64,000 bases of DNA from Clavaria fumosa (Eukaryota > Basidiomycota > Agaricomycetes > Agaricales > Clavariaceae). The translations under genes were made by a program, and so were the position numbers. The stretch is from assembly GCA_951802425.1 (NCBI GenBank), contig OX637803.1, positions 1,488,001 to 1,552,000 of the forward strand. Direction: 5' to 3'. The notes beneath the pieces are model-generated. The model ran no database searches. It was not told the origin of the DNA and worked only from the letters and a program-made list of their open reading frames with translations. Of this stretch, positions 23,568-34,880 are shown piece after piece; the first letter of the stretch is position 1, and each line of letters starts with the position of its first letter.

Positions 23568-25960
23568 TCAATGGTGGGGCCGGAGTTTTCGGGTCACTCC
23601 AGGGGGTTGTGGACGACTTTCTGGGGCATCGGTGTCGGTACCTTCATTATCGGATTCGTCAGATAGTGAAGTGAGTTGATCGGGGTTTTGATCGGCTTCA
23701 GTTATAGTATCTGACGCCTTGTATTGTTCAATGGGTTCGTCAATATCCTTCTCTTCTTCATTGGGATCGATGATGGAGGTAATCGGGATTGAAGTATGAG
23801 ATTGAGGGTAGTATGGGATGATGCAGAATGCTGCGTATTGAATCTTAGACACGGCACCATCTAGCTCCGATAAAATATAAGCGCCATATTGAGTTCGGCA
23901 GACAACTACCATTGGACCGAAAAATCGGGGCTTCGTCTTCCGGTTTAGTTCCATTTCGATGGCTGAGTTCTGGATCAGCAGCAGGGACCCGGGTTTAAAG
24001 TCGTAGTCGATAATTGCGTTCCGGTGGCTATCGATAAATTGTTTGACGGATTGCTTTCAGGCCGCAAGAACTTTATTGGCAATCGTCGTGAGGTCTTCCT
24101 CTCGTTTTTGAAGTTGTTGGGCATGAAGAGCGATTAGTTCGGGCGTTGTCATCGGAGCATCGGCTGTTGGGATGAGATAGGTCGCTTCAGCTATGTCAAA
24201 AGGAAAAAGCGGTTCAATGCCATGTGCGATGTAAAATGGAGAGTGACCGGTGGACCGTTGTATCGTGGTCTGTTCAGCCCACATGACTGAGGGTGTGACG
24301 TCGGGCCACTTCAATTCGTCACCATTTGCGGCTTTGATGAGTGATTTGCGAACCGAGTGGTGGGCACGTTCGATCACCCCATTGGCATGAGAATTGTATC
24401 CTGAAATGCGAATATGATGAATTCCGTAGCGTTTTCCAAGGAAGTCAAGTGCTTTGATAAAAGGTGCTCCATTGTCCGTGATGAGCTGTTCTACTGCTCC
24501 CCATCGGCAGAGGATGTCCTCGAAAATGAAGGTGCCGATCAATTTAGCAGTTTCGTTTCGTAGCGGTCGTCCTTCGGGATATGCGGATAGCGAGCAGTGC
24601 ACATGTATGAAGAGCCTGTAACCTCGAGCTCTGGGGAGAAACATAGTATCAATATGAATGCGGCGGAATAGTCCGGCCGGGGTCACGACCGTGGGAGGGA
24701 TAAATATTTTTCGGATCTGTCATGTCTGACACTGATGACATGTCCGAACAAACCATTTTATGTCTTGATCAAGCATCGGCCACCAAAATTGGTTGAGAAG
24801 CCAGCTCTGGATGACGAAGATCCCTTTGTGTCCTAAAGAGTCGTGTGCTTCGGTAATAATTCCGAGTCATTTGTGATCTGGTGGTACAAGTTGATGACAT
24901 CCATTGGGGTGACGACGCCAGAGTTTGTTATCTAAAATGAAAAAGTTGGATGCTGATCGGATTAGATGACGGAGCTGTGTGGAATCCAAATCCAAAGTTT
25001 GCATTGGGTTCCGGAGGAAGAGCTCAATGTTACAGATATGTTGCTCTCATTTGTTCGCGGCATCGGATCGGGGATAGAGATTTCTGGGGATGTCTTCGGG
25101 GTGGGTGAGTCGTCGGATGATTCGGTGGAGTTATATAGCGTGGATCCTGTGTAAACCTTGAGGCCGGTGTGAGCGATACCAGGGAGGTGTGCCTCGGATG
25201 GGTAGTAAGATTCCGGTGCTTGGTTCATGTGTTCCATGGCAAACACGTAGCTCCGATCAATCCACTCTTCATGATCTTCGGACTCGGTGTCTTCCTCACC
25301 ATCTGTGGCACATCGGCGTGATAATCCATTGGCTCCGGTATGTTTATCTGCGGGGATGTGAACAAGGTCGAAATTGAAAAGTAGTATACCGGCAATCCAT
25401 CGATTCATGGCAGCGTTTGGCTGGATGTCCGGATTGTTTAGCATACCCTTAATAAATTTGGTGTCCATTTTGACTATGAATTTCGGAAGACCGACAAGGT
25501 AAATCCGGTATGACCGAAGGGCGTGAAACAGTCCGTATAACTCAATTTTTGCTTGAGAGTATCGGGTCTCACGTTCGTTCCAGGTTATCAAACCGAACCT
25601 AGATGGGTACCGGATTCCATCTTCTCTGATTTGAAATAGCGCAAAGCCGACGGCAATGTTGGATGAGTCAACGGCCATAATAACAGGCCGTCCAGAGTGG
25701 TAATTGATCAGTCAAATGGCGGATGAGTTGACTATTGCGTCTTTAAGTCGGTCCATCGAATTTTGCTCTTCTTCTTCGAACCTGAATGGAACATCCTTGC
25801 GAGTTAGACAGATGAGAGGTTGGGCAAGTACAGCATAGTTTTTAATGAATATCCGGAGCAGTCTGCAAATGCCTAAAAATGATCGGACATCTGTGAGCGT
25901 TTTGCATGGAGGCCAGTCTTGGATGCGTTGAACATTGGAAGCATCTGGAACTCACCCTTC
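23568..25960 (-). pseudogene. Element B pol, 3' half: RT end, RNase H, integrase
   Basis: Continues B's RT across the insertion point of A. Minus-strand frames hold the RT connection (RIQDWPPCKTLTDVRSFLGI type, about 25870-25930), RNase H (MAVDSSNIAVGFALFQI, 24962-25678) and an integrase core with the D-D-E residues in HIDTMF, ITDNGAPF and NSHANGVIERAHH (24057-24686). A basic C-terminal domain (KTKPRFFGPMVVV) ends at 23568. Stops occur at about 25714 (TGA), before 24057 and in the 24700-24960 linker. The integrase lacks the canonical chromodomain seen in A, C and E. Confidence 0.82.
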
Positions 25961-25965
25961 ATAAG

Positions 25966-26510
25966 TGTCAGGATCCATTACGTAAGCCGCCATCACTGAG
26001 TCCACAACGCACTGGAGACTAGTTACGAGGGCTGAGTATGGGACCACGTGACCTTCCGCGACCTTTGGGATCGCCGGCGCCTATGAGCTCCTGATAAGTG
26101 CCGCCACGTGTCCACGCCCATGTTCCCCAACCTTTTCCCATGCTTTGCAATTCGTGATGGAGGCGGATCAGCAATAATCCCTCTGACAGCACCCATCAAG
26201 TAATCTACCCTAACCGGGACTAATCCAGGCCCCTGCACGGCCAGCCAAGCCCATGCTAAGCATTTCTCTTGTCATTTTCCCCTTATCCATCCCTTGCTGC
26301 TACCTTCTGTATTTGGTATCCCCTTTTCCCTATACTGCCTCCCCTATTCCGCGCGACACAGTGCGCGTAGCCTCATTCCCCTTTTATGATTCATCCCCTA
26401 CACAGCCCCCTTTCCCCAGTATATATAGTGCCTTTGTAACATGTGTAGTTCCCTACGTTGAAATCGAGCTTCTTTCCCCTTCTCGCTTCTGTGAGGGACA
26501 CGGACTGACA
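25966..26510 (+). repeat. 5' LTR of element A
   Basis: 545 bp, TGTCAGG...GACTGACA. It contains a probable promoter (CAGTATATATAGTGCC near 26416-26431). No obvious TGG-initiated primer-binding site follows directly at 26511. Confidence 0.93.
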
Positions 26511-26529
26511 CAATTTCAACATCCACCCC

Positions 26530-27405
26530 TTGCTACCTCAACCCTGTCAACCCCCAGTCGGCCTAGCCCTCTCTTTACCCCCTGCCCGTCGTGTGCAACA
26601 GAACGACGAGAGAATCACTCTGGCATACCCAACACATAACGAGGACATAACGGACGAGTGGCTCACCACGGTCCTGGACTTTGGAGAAGACGAATACTGG
26701 GCGAGGTACTTTGACACTCATGTACGAACTGAATTCTACCCAGACACACCTACGGAATCTGATGTCTCGGAGACGGAAATTGCGGTACTAAGACCGTGAG
26801 AGCTGCGCCCCTTCGAGCTGTGGATTATTGAAGAGGAGAGAAGACTCGCACCTTATTTCGGAAGGCTATACGCACAGGAACAGAGCAGACGAGAGCAGAG
26901 GTTGAGAGAGGCCTTAGCAGTTGCATTACCAGACTCCATGACCTCAGGCACGAGATCGCCCACACACAGCACCATCGACATTAACCTCGACGACCTCGAG
27001 GACTATGTAAACAGCGACAATGACGAGTTGACGAACGAACCCACGTACGTTTCCATGGAGATCCAGACAGAACTTACCCTCCTCAGAGTCGAACAGTTCA
27101 TCATCCATGAATACCGACCCCTCGCTTTCATCCCCCGTCCTATCAACCCTGTCCCCCCCAGCACCACCAGTTCATACCGAGCCCCCCGTAGACTTCGCGA
27201 GTTTAGACGAGCGCCTAGCCCGGCAAGCACCGTCGCCACCACCACCACCACAGTCACCTGCGACTCCAGAGCCGGAACTGTGACCCCAACCCGAGAGTCC
27301 ATCGCCGCCAGAACCCTCGCCGCCGCCCTCGCCCATACCCGAAATGGCAGATGCCGTCCCCGCAGCCCCAATGCTGAGGCTGGACCTAGCCATTCCATCT
27401 TTTGA
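26530..27405 (+). pseudogene. Element A 5' ORF overlapping gag
   Basis: A frame preceding gag, broken by TGA at 26797-26799, encodes an acidic protein (DEWLTTVLDFGEDEYWARYF, INLDDLEDYVNSDNDE) of unknown role. The same protein is visible in D (61135-61584, minus), so the frame is conserved in the family and is not a chance ORF. Its 3' end overlaps the gag frame by at least 60 nt, or by about 300 nt if gag starts at the ATG at 27107 before a TGA. The first in-frame ATG is unclear; translation may begin elsewhere. Confidence 0.55.
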
Positions 27406-28414
27406 TGGAAATAAGAAGAATTTCCAGACCTTCCTCAGGTCCCTCCGACTACAGTTCCTGGGAAACCAGGGGCTCTATGCCAGTGATCTGAACAAGATCC
27501 TGTTTGCGCTGAGTAAGATTACAGGAGAAGGATTCGCAGCAGAATGGGCGAACATGCAAGGTGATGAGATCCTAAATGCTGGAGTAGCCGGGACTTGGGA
27601 AGATTTCGTCCTGGATTTGCGCAGGGCCTTCGATGACCCTAACATCACAGCGACCGCCCTAAATGATATCGCCAAGTTGAAACAGGGAGTGCTAGAAGCC
27701 GTGGAGTTCTTCACTCTATTCGAGACGTTGATGCGCAAGGCAGAGTTGGACCCGGTCGACGACTCGGATGTGTTAATCCACTGGTTGGAGACCAACCTCA
27801 ACAGGAGGCTGACCATGCGGGTCTACAATGTCAACCCCATGCCAGTCACCTACGCCCAGTGGAAGCAACTGGTCGAGATGTTGGACACCCAACAGAGGAG
27901 GCTCGACGCCATTATACGCAAGCAAAACGCCAGCCGCCCCGCCCCTACCCAATTCCAGCAGTCGCGACCGCTCCCCACGCCTCCGCACTACCCGAACCCG
28001 AACCCACCGCGACCCGCGCCTCGCTTTCCCTCCGTTCTGCAGCAGCAGCAACGCGCCCCTGCTCCTCAGATCATGCCCCATCCCGCTGGTGCCGGAGACA
28101 GGATGATCGTGGACCAGACGCGGGCTCCTGCGGCCGAACGTCGATGCTTCTGCTGTGGACAGGTAGGTCACATCGCCCGAAACTGCCACCTCCCGGACTC
28201 ACGACCCTATGTCCCAAGGCCGCAGGTTCGCGCGATGGTCCCTGGCCCAGTAGAGGTAGAAGAATACAAGAATGAACTTGCGCTACTCCACGACAGGCTC
28301 GCGATATACAAGAGAGAGAGACAGATGGCTGGAGCCCCGCAGGCCCAGCAACAACAACAACAGCTCCCACCGGCTCCCACCCAGGAGCAGGGTTTTGGAG
28401 AAGAGACGCAGTGA
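27344..28414 (+). CDS. gag: Gag of element A with CCHC zinc knuckle
   Basis: A 356-codon frame. Residues about 15-200 match the retrotransposon gag (capsid-like) domain (FLRSLRLQFLG, WANMQGDEILNAG, WEDFVLDLRRAFDD, ALNDIAKLKQG). A Pro/Gln-rich linker and a zinc knuckle CFCCGQVGHIARNC follow (about residue 266, C-x2-C-x4-H-x4-C), and the end is Gln-rich. It builds the virus-like particle and binds RNA. The pol frame starts at its end in a different phase. An ATG further upstream in the same frame (27107) exists, but the frame is cut by a TGA before 27344. Confidence 0.88.
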   Translation: MADAVPAAPMLRLDLAIPSFDGNKKNFQTFLRSLRLQFLGNQGLYASDLNKILFALSKITGEGFAAEWANMQGDEILNAGVAGTWEDFVLDLRRAFDDPNITATALNDIAKLKQGVLEAVEFFTLFETLMRKAELDPVDDSDVLIHWLETNLNRRLTMRVYNVNPMPVTYAQWKQLVEMLDTQQRRLDAIIRKQNASRPAPTQFQQSRPLPTPPHYPNPNPPRPAPRFPSVLQQQQRAPAPQIMPHPAGAGDRMIVDQTRAPAAERRCFCCGQVGHIARNCHLPDSRPYVPRPQVRAMVPGPVEVEEYKNELALLHDRLAIYKRERQMAGAPQAQQQQQQLPPAPTQEQGFGEETQ

Positions 28415-31400
28415 GTCCGAACTCGCGTCTCTGTAAAAGTACAAGCAATGTTCCCACCCCTGCCCCTGTACCCATAGCAAGTATACCCAAATACACGATC
28501 TTGCAATGGAGACATGCTCGGAGCGCAAACAAACTTGAGGACAACAGAACAGCAAAGGTTGCGGAAGAGAGACCAAAGAAGCAGAGAAGAGAATTAACCC
28601 TGCCGGCACACTTTGAGACCCTGACTACAGCCGAATGGGGAGGCGTTAAGGTCCTGATCAATTCAGGATGCACCAATTGCTTCATGGACCTAGCCTGGTG
28701 CAGAGAACTTGGACTGGAGCCTGTCCCGCTACAGAACCCGATTAAAGTATACAATGTAGATGGATTGGCAAACAAGAGCGGACCTATTCGCTATGGCATC
28801 GACCTTCTGTTGATGATAGGGGACCACCAAGAGCGAATACACTTCCTGCTCGGAACAGCCAAGTCACACAAAATCATCCTGGGGTACGACTGGCTATCCA
28901 AACACAACCCCGAAATCGATTGGCCACTAGGGAAGGTCTCCTTCAAACGCTGCCCCCAAAGTTGCCACTTCGACCTGCGCCTCGCGAGTCCTTGGGCCTA
29001 CCCGAAAGGCAGTATATGGGATAATGCATTACAAACAACTATGGAAATCCGCTTTTCGGACTCTGGAGACATGCCCGACTGGCCGTCGCTATATCCAACA
29101 GTCTTCAGCGAAGCGAAGTGGGATGAATTACCCAAGCTGCGACCTGATTTTGACATCAAGATCGAGTTCCGCGAGGACCCGGGCCACTTATCCTCCAAAC
29201 TATACTCACTGACGAGAGAAGAGACGATTGAGATGAACAGGTGGATCGACGAACAGCTCGCATCAGGGAGGATAAGACCTTCCAAATTGCCCTATGCCAG
29301 TCCATTCTTTTTCAAGTGAGAAAAGGACAAACTCTGACTGATCATTGACTATTCGTGCCTTAATTCATTTCTGATCAAAGATAAGTTCCCACTGCCACGC
29401 ATCCGCAACTGTGTAGACAAGCTGCGTGGAGCCAAGATCTTCTCCAAGATCGATGCGAAGGGGGGATTTCCGTCTATGAGACTGTGGGAGAGGCACCAGG
29501 AGAGATGTGCGTTCTTAACGTCGCGAGGTTTGTTCGAACCTACGGTAATGTGGTTTGGACTCCAGAATGCCCCCGCGACCTTTCAGAGATTCATGAACCA
29601 CATTCTGAGAGAGGAGATTGCCGGCGGACACGTCCTCGCGTACATCGATGACGTCATCATCTTCGCGGATGACCTCGCGACCCACTGTTACTGGATGGAC
29701 CGAGTCCTGCAGAGATTCCGCAAGAATGGGCTGTGTCTCCGGCTAAGTAAATGTGAGTTCGAGAAGGCTGAGGTGTTCTACCTTGGGCTCAGGCTCTCGC
29801 ACAATCGCCTCGAGCATGACCCAGCCAAAGCGGAAGCCATCCGAAACTGGCCCGTGCCCCGAAACGTCAAAGAACTCCAACGCTTCCTGGGAATGGTCAA
29901 CCACTTGCGGAGATTCATCCCCAACCTGTCCACGCGAGCCAAACCCCTGTTTAAGCTCACCGGCAACATCCCCTGGTGTTGGCAGAGCGAACAGGTCGCA
30001 GCTTTCCTGGATGTGAAAGGAGCGCTCATCTCAGCCCCGGTCCTTGCCCTACCCCAGGACACGGGCAAGTGGAAGGTAGAAACAGATGCGAGTAACCTCG
30101 CGACGGGTGGTGTTCTTTCACAGCAGCAGCCTGATGGAACCTGGAGACCGGTCGACTACATCTCCGAGGCCCTCACAGCTGCCCAGAAAAATTATGATGT
30201 CTATGACAAAGAACTCCTCGTGGTCATCAGGGCTTTAAGAGAGTGGAGAGTGTACCTCATGGGGGTGGATGAGACCTTTGAGATTTGGATGGACCATGCC
30301 AACCTGCAGTACTTCAGAAAGCCCCAAAAACTGAAGCCACGACAGATACGCTGGTATGGAGAACTCCAAAGTTTCGACTTCAAGATCAAGTATCAGACTG
30401 GCAAAAGCAACACCAAAGCCGATACCCTCTCGCGAAGGCCAGACTACAGAGACGCTGCCGAAGAAGATGCCCCCGTCCAGATGCTCCCCACCAACATGGA
30501 CATATGCACCAGCTTTACCTCAGAAATGGAGATGCTCCTCCAGAAAAAGAGCGCGGAACACGTCATGAAACCCACGGAGATTGATGACAGCTGGACGCGA
30601 GACTGCCTTGGGCTTTGGTGGAGAAACAACACTGTATGGATACCCGCAACCGTGCGCGAGGTGGTCTTGAACTATGAACATGACCTTCCCATCACGGGAC
30701 ACCCCGGGATTAAGAAGATGAAGGCCGTGATGCTCAAAGCCTACTGGTGGCCCGAGATGGTAAAGGATGTGGAGAAGTACGTGTCTGGATGCGAGGGCTG
30801 TCAGAGAACCAAGCCTGACCGAACCAAGCGTGCCGCGCCCCTACACCCACACCCAACCCCGGATGGTCCATGGTGGGCGATCAGCTGGGACATAGTAGGG
30901 CCGTTGCCACAGTCCCATGGCTTCGACTCCATCCTTGTGATTGTCGACAAATTCACCGAGCACACGCTCATCGAAGCAATCGGCTTTGACTTGACGAGTC
31001 TGGGAGCAGCAAGAATCCTCCGCGACCGAGTATTCTGGAACCACGGAATCCCCCAAAAGATTGTCAGCGATCGTGGCCTGCAGTTCGTCTCTCGATTCAT
31101 GAAGGAGTTCTACCGGATGATTGGGATAAAGGCTAATCCGAGCACCGCCTTCCATCCCCAAACTGACGGACAGACAGAACAAGTGAATCAGGAGATCGAG
31201 ACGTACCTGCAGGGATATGTCGACCATCTCCAGGATGATTGGGCGGAGTGGCTAAGCACAGCGGAATTTGCATTGAACAACTGCGAACACTCCGCGACCG
31301 GCTACATGCCCTTCTTCCTGGACTATGGCCGACATCCCTGGAATGGAGGTATACATCCGCGGATGGAGGTGAACCCAGCTGCTGATGAGTGGATGGCGAA

Positions 31401-31959
31401 GCTGGAAGAGTTGCGACGTGCTGCCAAAGAGGCCATGGAGAAAGCCGTGCTGGCAATGAAGAAAAGCTATGACCATGGAAAACAACCCAGCCGCAAATAC
31501 GGGAAGGGAGACTTGGTTTGGCTCGACACGCGAAACCTGAAAATGGACCACCCAAATAAGAAACTTGACAACAAACAGGCTGGGCCTTTTGCCATCGTCA
31601 AGAAAGTAGGACCAGCAGGGTATCGCCTCAAACTACCTCCTGCTTGGCACATTCACAATGTATTCAACGAACTTCTCCTGACCCCATTCGTTCCCCCTTC
31701 TTTTGCCACCCAGGCCCGACCTCCTCCGCCCCCTCCAACCATCGATGACGACCATTTAGAGTATGAAGTCGAAGAGATCCTGGATGTGAAGAAAGTAGGA
31801 TGAGGAGTGAAATACCTGGTAAAGTGGCTAGGCTACCCCATTGAAGAAAACACCTGGGAACCCCGCCAAAACCTTACCAACACCGCAATTCTTCTCTGCG
31901 ACTTCTTCCTCAAGCACCCGGACAAGGCGCGATTGGCCGGTCGAGATGCCCAGCCTTGA
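28411..31959 (+). pseudogene. pol: Pol of element A (PR-RT-RNase H-IN-chromodomain), three TGA stops
   Basis: One frame from 28411 to 31959 interrupted by TGA at 29317, 29335 and 31801. Domains in order: protease (about 28650, active-site triplet NSG in place of DSG), RT (AYIDDVIIF at about 29641, intact catalytic pair), RNase H (VETDASNLATGG, about 30078), zinc-binding and integrase core (ISWDIVGPL, SDRGLQFVS, HPQTDGQTEQVNQE) and a chromodomain-type end ([18 protein letters not shown]) just after the last stop. The stops fall in otherwise conserved segments (FFFK*EKDKL*LIIDY). The asparagine in the protease would remove catalysis even without the stops. Confidence 0.9.
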
Positions 31960-31970
31960 GGAGGGGGCCA

Positions 31971-32529
31971 TGTCAGGATCCATTATGTAAGCCGCCATCA
32001 CTGAGTCCACAATGCACTGGAGACTAGTTACGAGGGCCGAGTATGGGACCACGTGACCTTCCGTGACCTTTGGGATTGCCTGCGACCATGCACCGGCGCC
32101 TATGAGCTCCCGATAAGCGCCGCCACGTGTCCACGCCCACATTCCTCGACCTTTTCCCACGCTTTGCAATTCGTGATGGAGGCGGATCAGCAATAATCCC
32201 TCTGACAGCGCCCATCAAGTAATCTACCCTAACCGGGACTAATCCAGGCCCCTGCATGGCCAGCCAAGCCCATGCTAAGCATTTCTCTTGTCATTTTCCC
32301 CTTATCCATCCCTTGCTGCTACCTTCTGTATTTGGTATCCCCTTTTCCCTATACTGCCTCCCCTATTCTGCGCGACACAGTGTGCGTAGCCTCATTCCCC
32401 TTTTATGACTCATCCCCTACACAGCCCCCTTTCCCCAGTATATATAGTGCCTTTGTAACGTGTGTAGTTCCCTATGTTGAAATTGAGCTTCTTTCCCCTT
32501 CTCGCTTCTGTGAGGGACACGGACTGACA
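31971..32529 (+). repeat. 3' LTR of element A
   Basis: 559 bp, TGTCAGG...GACTGACA, followed by the target-site duplication ATAAG and the resumption of B's RT coding sequence. Confidence 0.93.
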
Positions 32530-32534
32530 ATAAG

Positions 32535-34120
32535 TGCACGTGTGTCCGGTAACAATTGTTTCGGGGGTGCAAATTGTCATTTTCTTGTCATTAAAGGTTC
32601 CTCCAACTATCTTGACTCGTTGGAGCACCCGGTTGACGTTATTCAAATGCTCCCAAATGAACCGCCATATTTGCAGATTCTCCGGGATCATCTTGTAAGT
32701 GCTGTCCAGAAGCTCGTATCGGGTTTCCGGGCCCTTAATCGCTACATCTTCCACAAATGGAATGGTTATGTGCGGAATTTCGTCTTGCAGGATATGCGTG
32801 ACGTCTCCGTGCATAATTTGCATCACATCTCCGTGCATAATTTGCGTCACGTTGGTGTATCCCATCAGGATGCAAGTGAGCCGTTTGGCTCCAAGAGGGG
32901 TTTGAAATGTGGTAAGGTCTCGGCTTCACTCGTCAAGAGACTGTTGATCGAAGGAGACGAATAAATCGAGAGTTCCGTAGCATCCGCGTCCGGTGAATGA
33001 TTCCGCAAAAACTTCCATTATCGGGGGAACTGCGGAGTCGCTGATTGTGACTTTGTTCAATGGCTGGAGGTTATGTACGAGTCAGAGAGACTTTCTGTCC
33101 TTCTTTAACATGCAAAACCACTGGGACCAATAGGAGGAGTTGGACTCTTCGTAGACTCCGGCCACTATTTTGTCTCGGATAACCTTCAGGACTTCATCGT
33201 AGATGCCGGGAGGAATCAGTATATTTTTGAAGATCCAAGGAACATGTTCAACTGTCGGGATGATAATCGGATCGAAGTATTTTGCGTCAAATCGTCCTTT
33301 TTCGGTCTCCGTCCAAGCGAAGGCATCTTCCTGGGCTTTAATAAGATAGTGAACAAGTTTTTCTTCATCTGGCCATAAAAATCCAGTGGGGTTTGCATTA
33401 TGCGCATCTTTCCGGTCTTGAGTATATTGGAGACTGGGGGTGAAATTGGGTGGGTGTGTTGGAAGTGTCAGTATGTTGGCTAGTGGGTCCGGATGCCGTC
33501 GTCAGACAATCCGAAATTCTTCAGGTACTGTTGCTTTGAACAGATTGATGCGGTTCGCTACCTTCTTATACTTCTTTCCTAGGTAAACTGGCAAAATGGC
33601 GTCCATAGATGGGAGATTCATTTCGGAGGTATTGTTGTACAGGGGGTATGCGATATTCAGATGCGTCGGTTCACATTCGATAGCGACCACGGAATCAACG
33701 GAATCGAGAGAAATGTCCAAGACACTGATACAAGGAAAGGGATCGAGAGGGGCTAGATTTACAAAAGAAGATGATGAGGAATTCTGAATGGAAGTGGAAA
33801 AAATGGCTGGAGTCTCGTATTTGGGTATAGTTTCCATCTCCACATTGATCGGAGGTGTGTCTGTAGATTTGCAGATAATCGAGGCTCCAGCCATCAAAAA
33901 TCTGGATGCGGTTTCTTGTTATTCAATGTTTTGCAGACGGGGATTCGCTCTTTTGTTGGCACTATGATTTGTTCTCCTGTGTTCGGATTGTTTAGAATGA
34001 GGTCCTGGGCTCTGTGGGGATGATCGATTGTTTGCAAGCTGGTTAGCATAAAAAATGGTCATCCGACGAGAACTTCGCAGGGCAGCATGTCTGCTACTTG
34101 CATCTGAACGTGAAACATGC
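32535..34120 (-). pseudogene. Element B pol, 5' part: protease end and reverse transcriptase
   Basis: Minus-strand frames are scattered by frameshifts and stops. 33900-34120 continues the protease from the far side of C (ADMLPCEVLVGWPFFML). 33216-33407 and flanks hold the pre-RT segment (FLWPDEEKLVHY, VPWIFKNILIPPGIYDEV), then WSQWFCMLKKDRKSLRLVH, TTFQTPLGAKRLTCILMGYTN and the catalytic region, which reads IPFVEDVAIKG where FIDDVPVKG would be expected. It ends in CTY where A is inserted. The similarity is to a widespread agaricomycete Gypsy lineage with FIDD-type RT. Confidence 0.8.
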
Positions 34121-34125
34121 ATGGA

Positions 34126-34840
34126 TGTTACGACCCCATTCGCTTGCATAAGCACTATCCCCACCCTGGACTCTGAGCTCCGTACCAACTCCGATCCGCT
34201 CCGCCATAACTCCGTACGCCCCGCTCCGCATCTTCATCAGACTTTACTCCGCCGACCTTCGGACCATTCGGACTTCGTTCTAGAACCTTCTCCCTCCATC
34301 CCCTCATTCTGTTTACTATTGAGAGGATACCCTTGACCCATGGGAGTCACTTTTGTTGTTGTTTCTTTGTTCCATGAAAATTGCACAGGCACATGTAGTG
34401 AAACTCTCCTAGTAATTTGATATGTACATTGTTTCACATTACTCCTATACTCTGTCCTTGCAGTATAAGTTTCCACCTGTATCTCCCTGCTCCTTAGTTT
34501 GAATATTAATGTCTCTTGATCCAAAAAATATCTCTGAGCTTTCGTCCTCATCGTCCTCGACGTTCTCCACGTCATCTGACCAACTCCGACCAACTCCGAC
34601 AGACTCCAATCAACTTTGGAGTTTTGACTTGTGTTCTGATCCTCCCTTAGGTATTGTTCTTGTTTGATAAATAGGGACACGTATATATGCGGTGGCACAA
34701 CACATACGTTGAGGCTGCAGTCCCATAAGTCTCTCTTCCTCTTGTTTACTTCTCCGTTTCTCCGATATCGGACTCCGACTGGACTCTGATAGAATATCTC
34801 CGCTAACCCCTTCGCCGCTAACCTTGTTAGGACTGTGACA
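34126..34840 (+). repeat. 5' LTR of element C
   Basis: 715 bp, TGTTACG...GTGACA, nearly identical to 41646-42360. The gag ATG lies only 40 nt downstream (34881). An antisense frame of about 200 codons is open in both LTR copies but has no independent support. Confidence 0.93.
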
Positions 34841-34880
34841 GTATATTCGAACTTCAAACCTCGTATATACAAACTTAACA

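Larger units (their letters stand above)
25966..32529 (+). mobile_element. Element A: Ty3/Gypsy LTR retrotransposon inserted in element B
   Basis: A 6564-bp element with TSD ATAAG on both sides (25961-25965, 32530-32534). LTR termini are TGTCA...TGACA (25966-26510 and 31971-32529). It has a 5' ORF overlapping gag, gag with a zinc knuckle, a pol with protease-RT-RNase H-integrase-chromodomain order, and the polypurine tract GAGGAGGGGGCCA just before the 3' LTR. It lies in the RT region of B in the opposite orientation. Both LTRs are nearly the same; the 3' copy has about 14 extra bases near 32085 (GCGACCATGCACCG region). Three TGA codons in pol show the copy is dead. Confidence 0.95.

Noticed and set aside
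28071..28775. 234-codon minus-strand frame across the gag/pol junction of A
   Set aside because: Shadow of gag and pol codons on the opposite strand; the equivalent region of D has only short pieces of it and no domain is seen.
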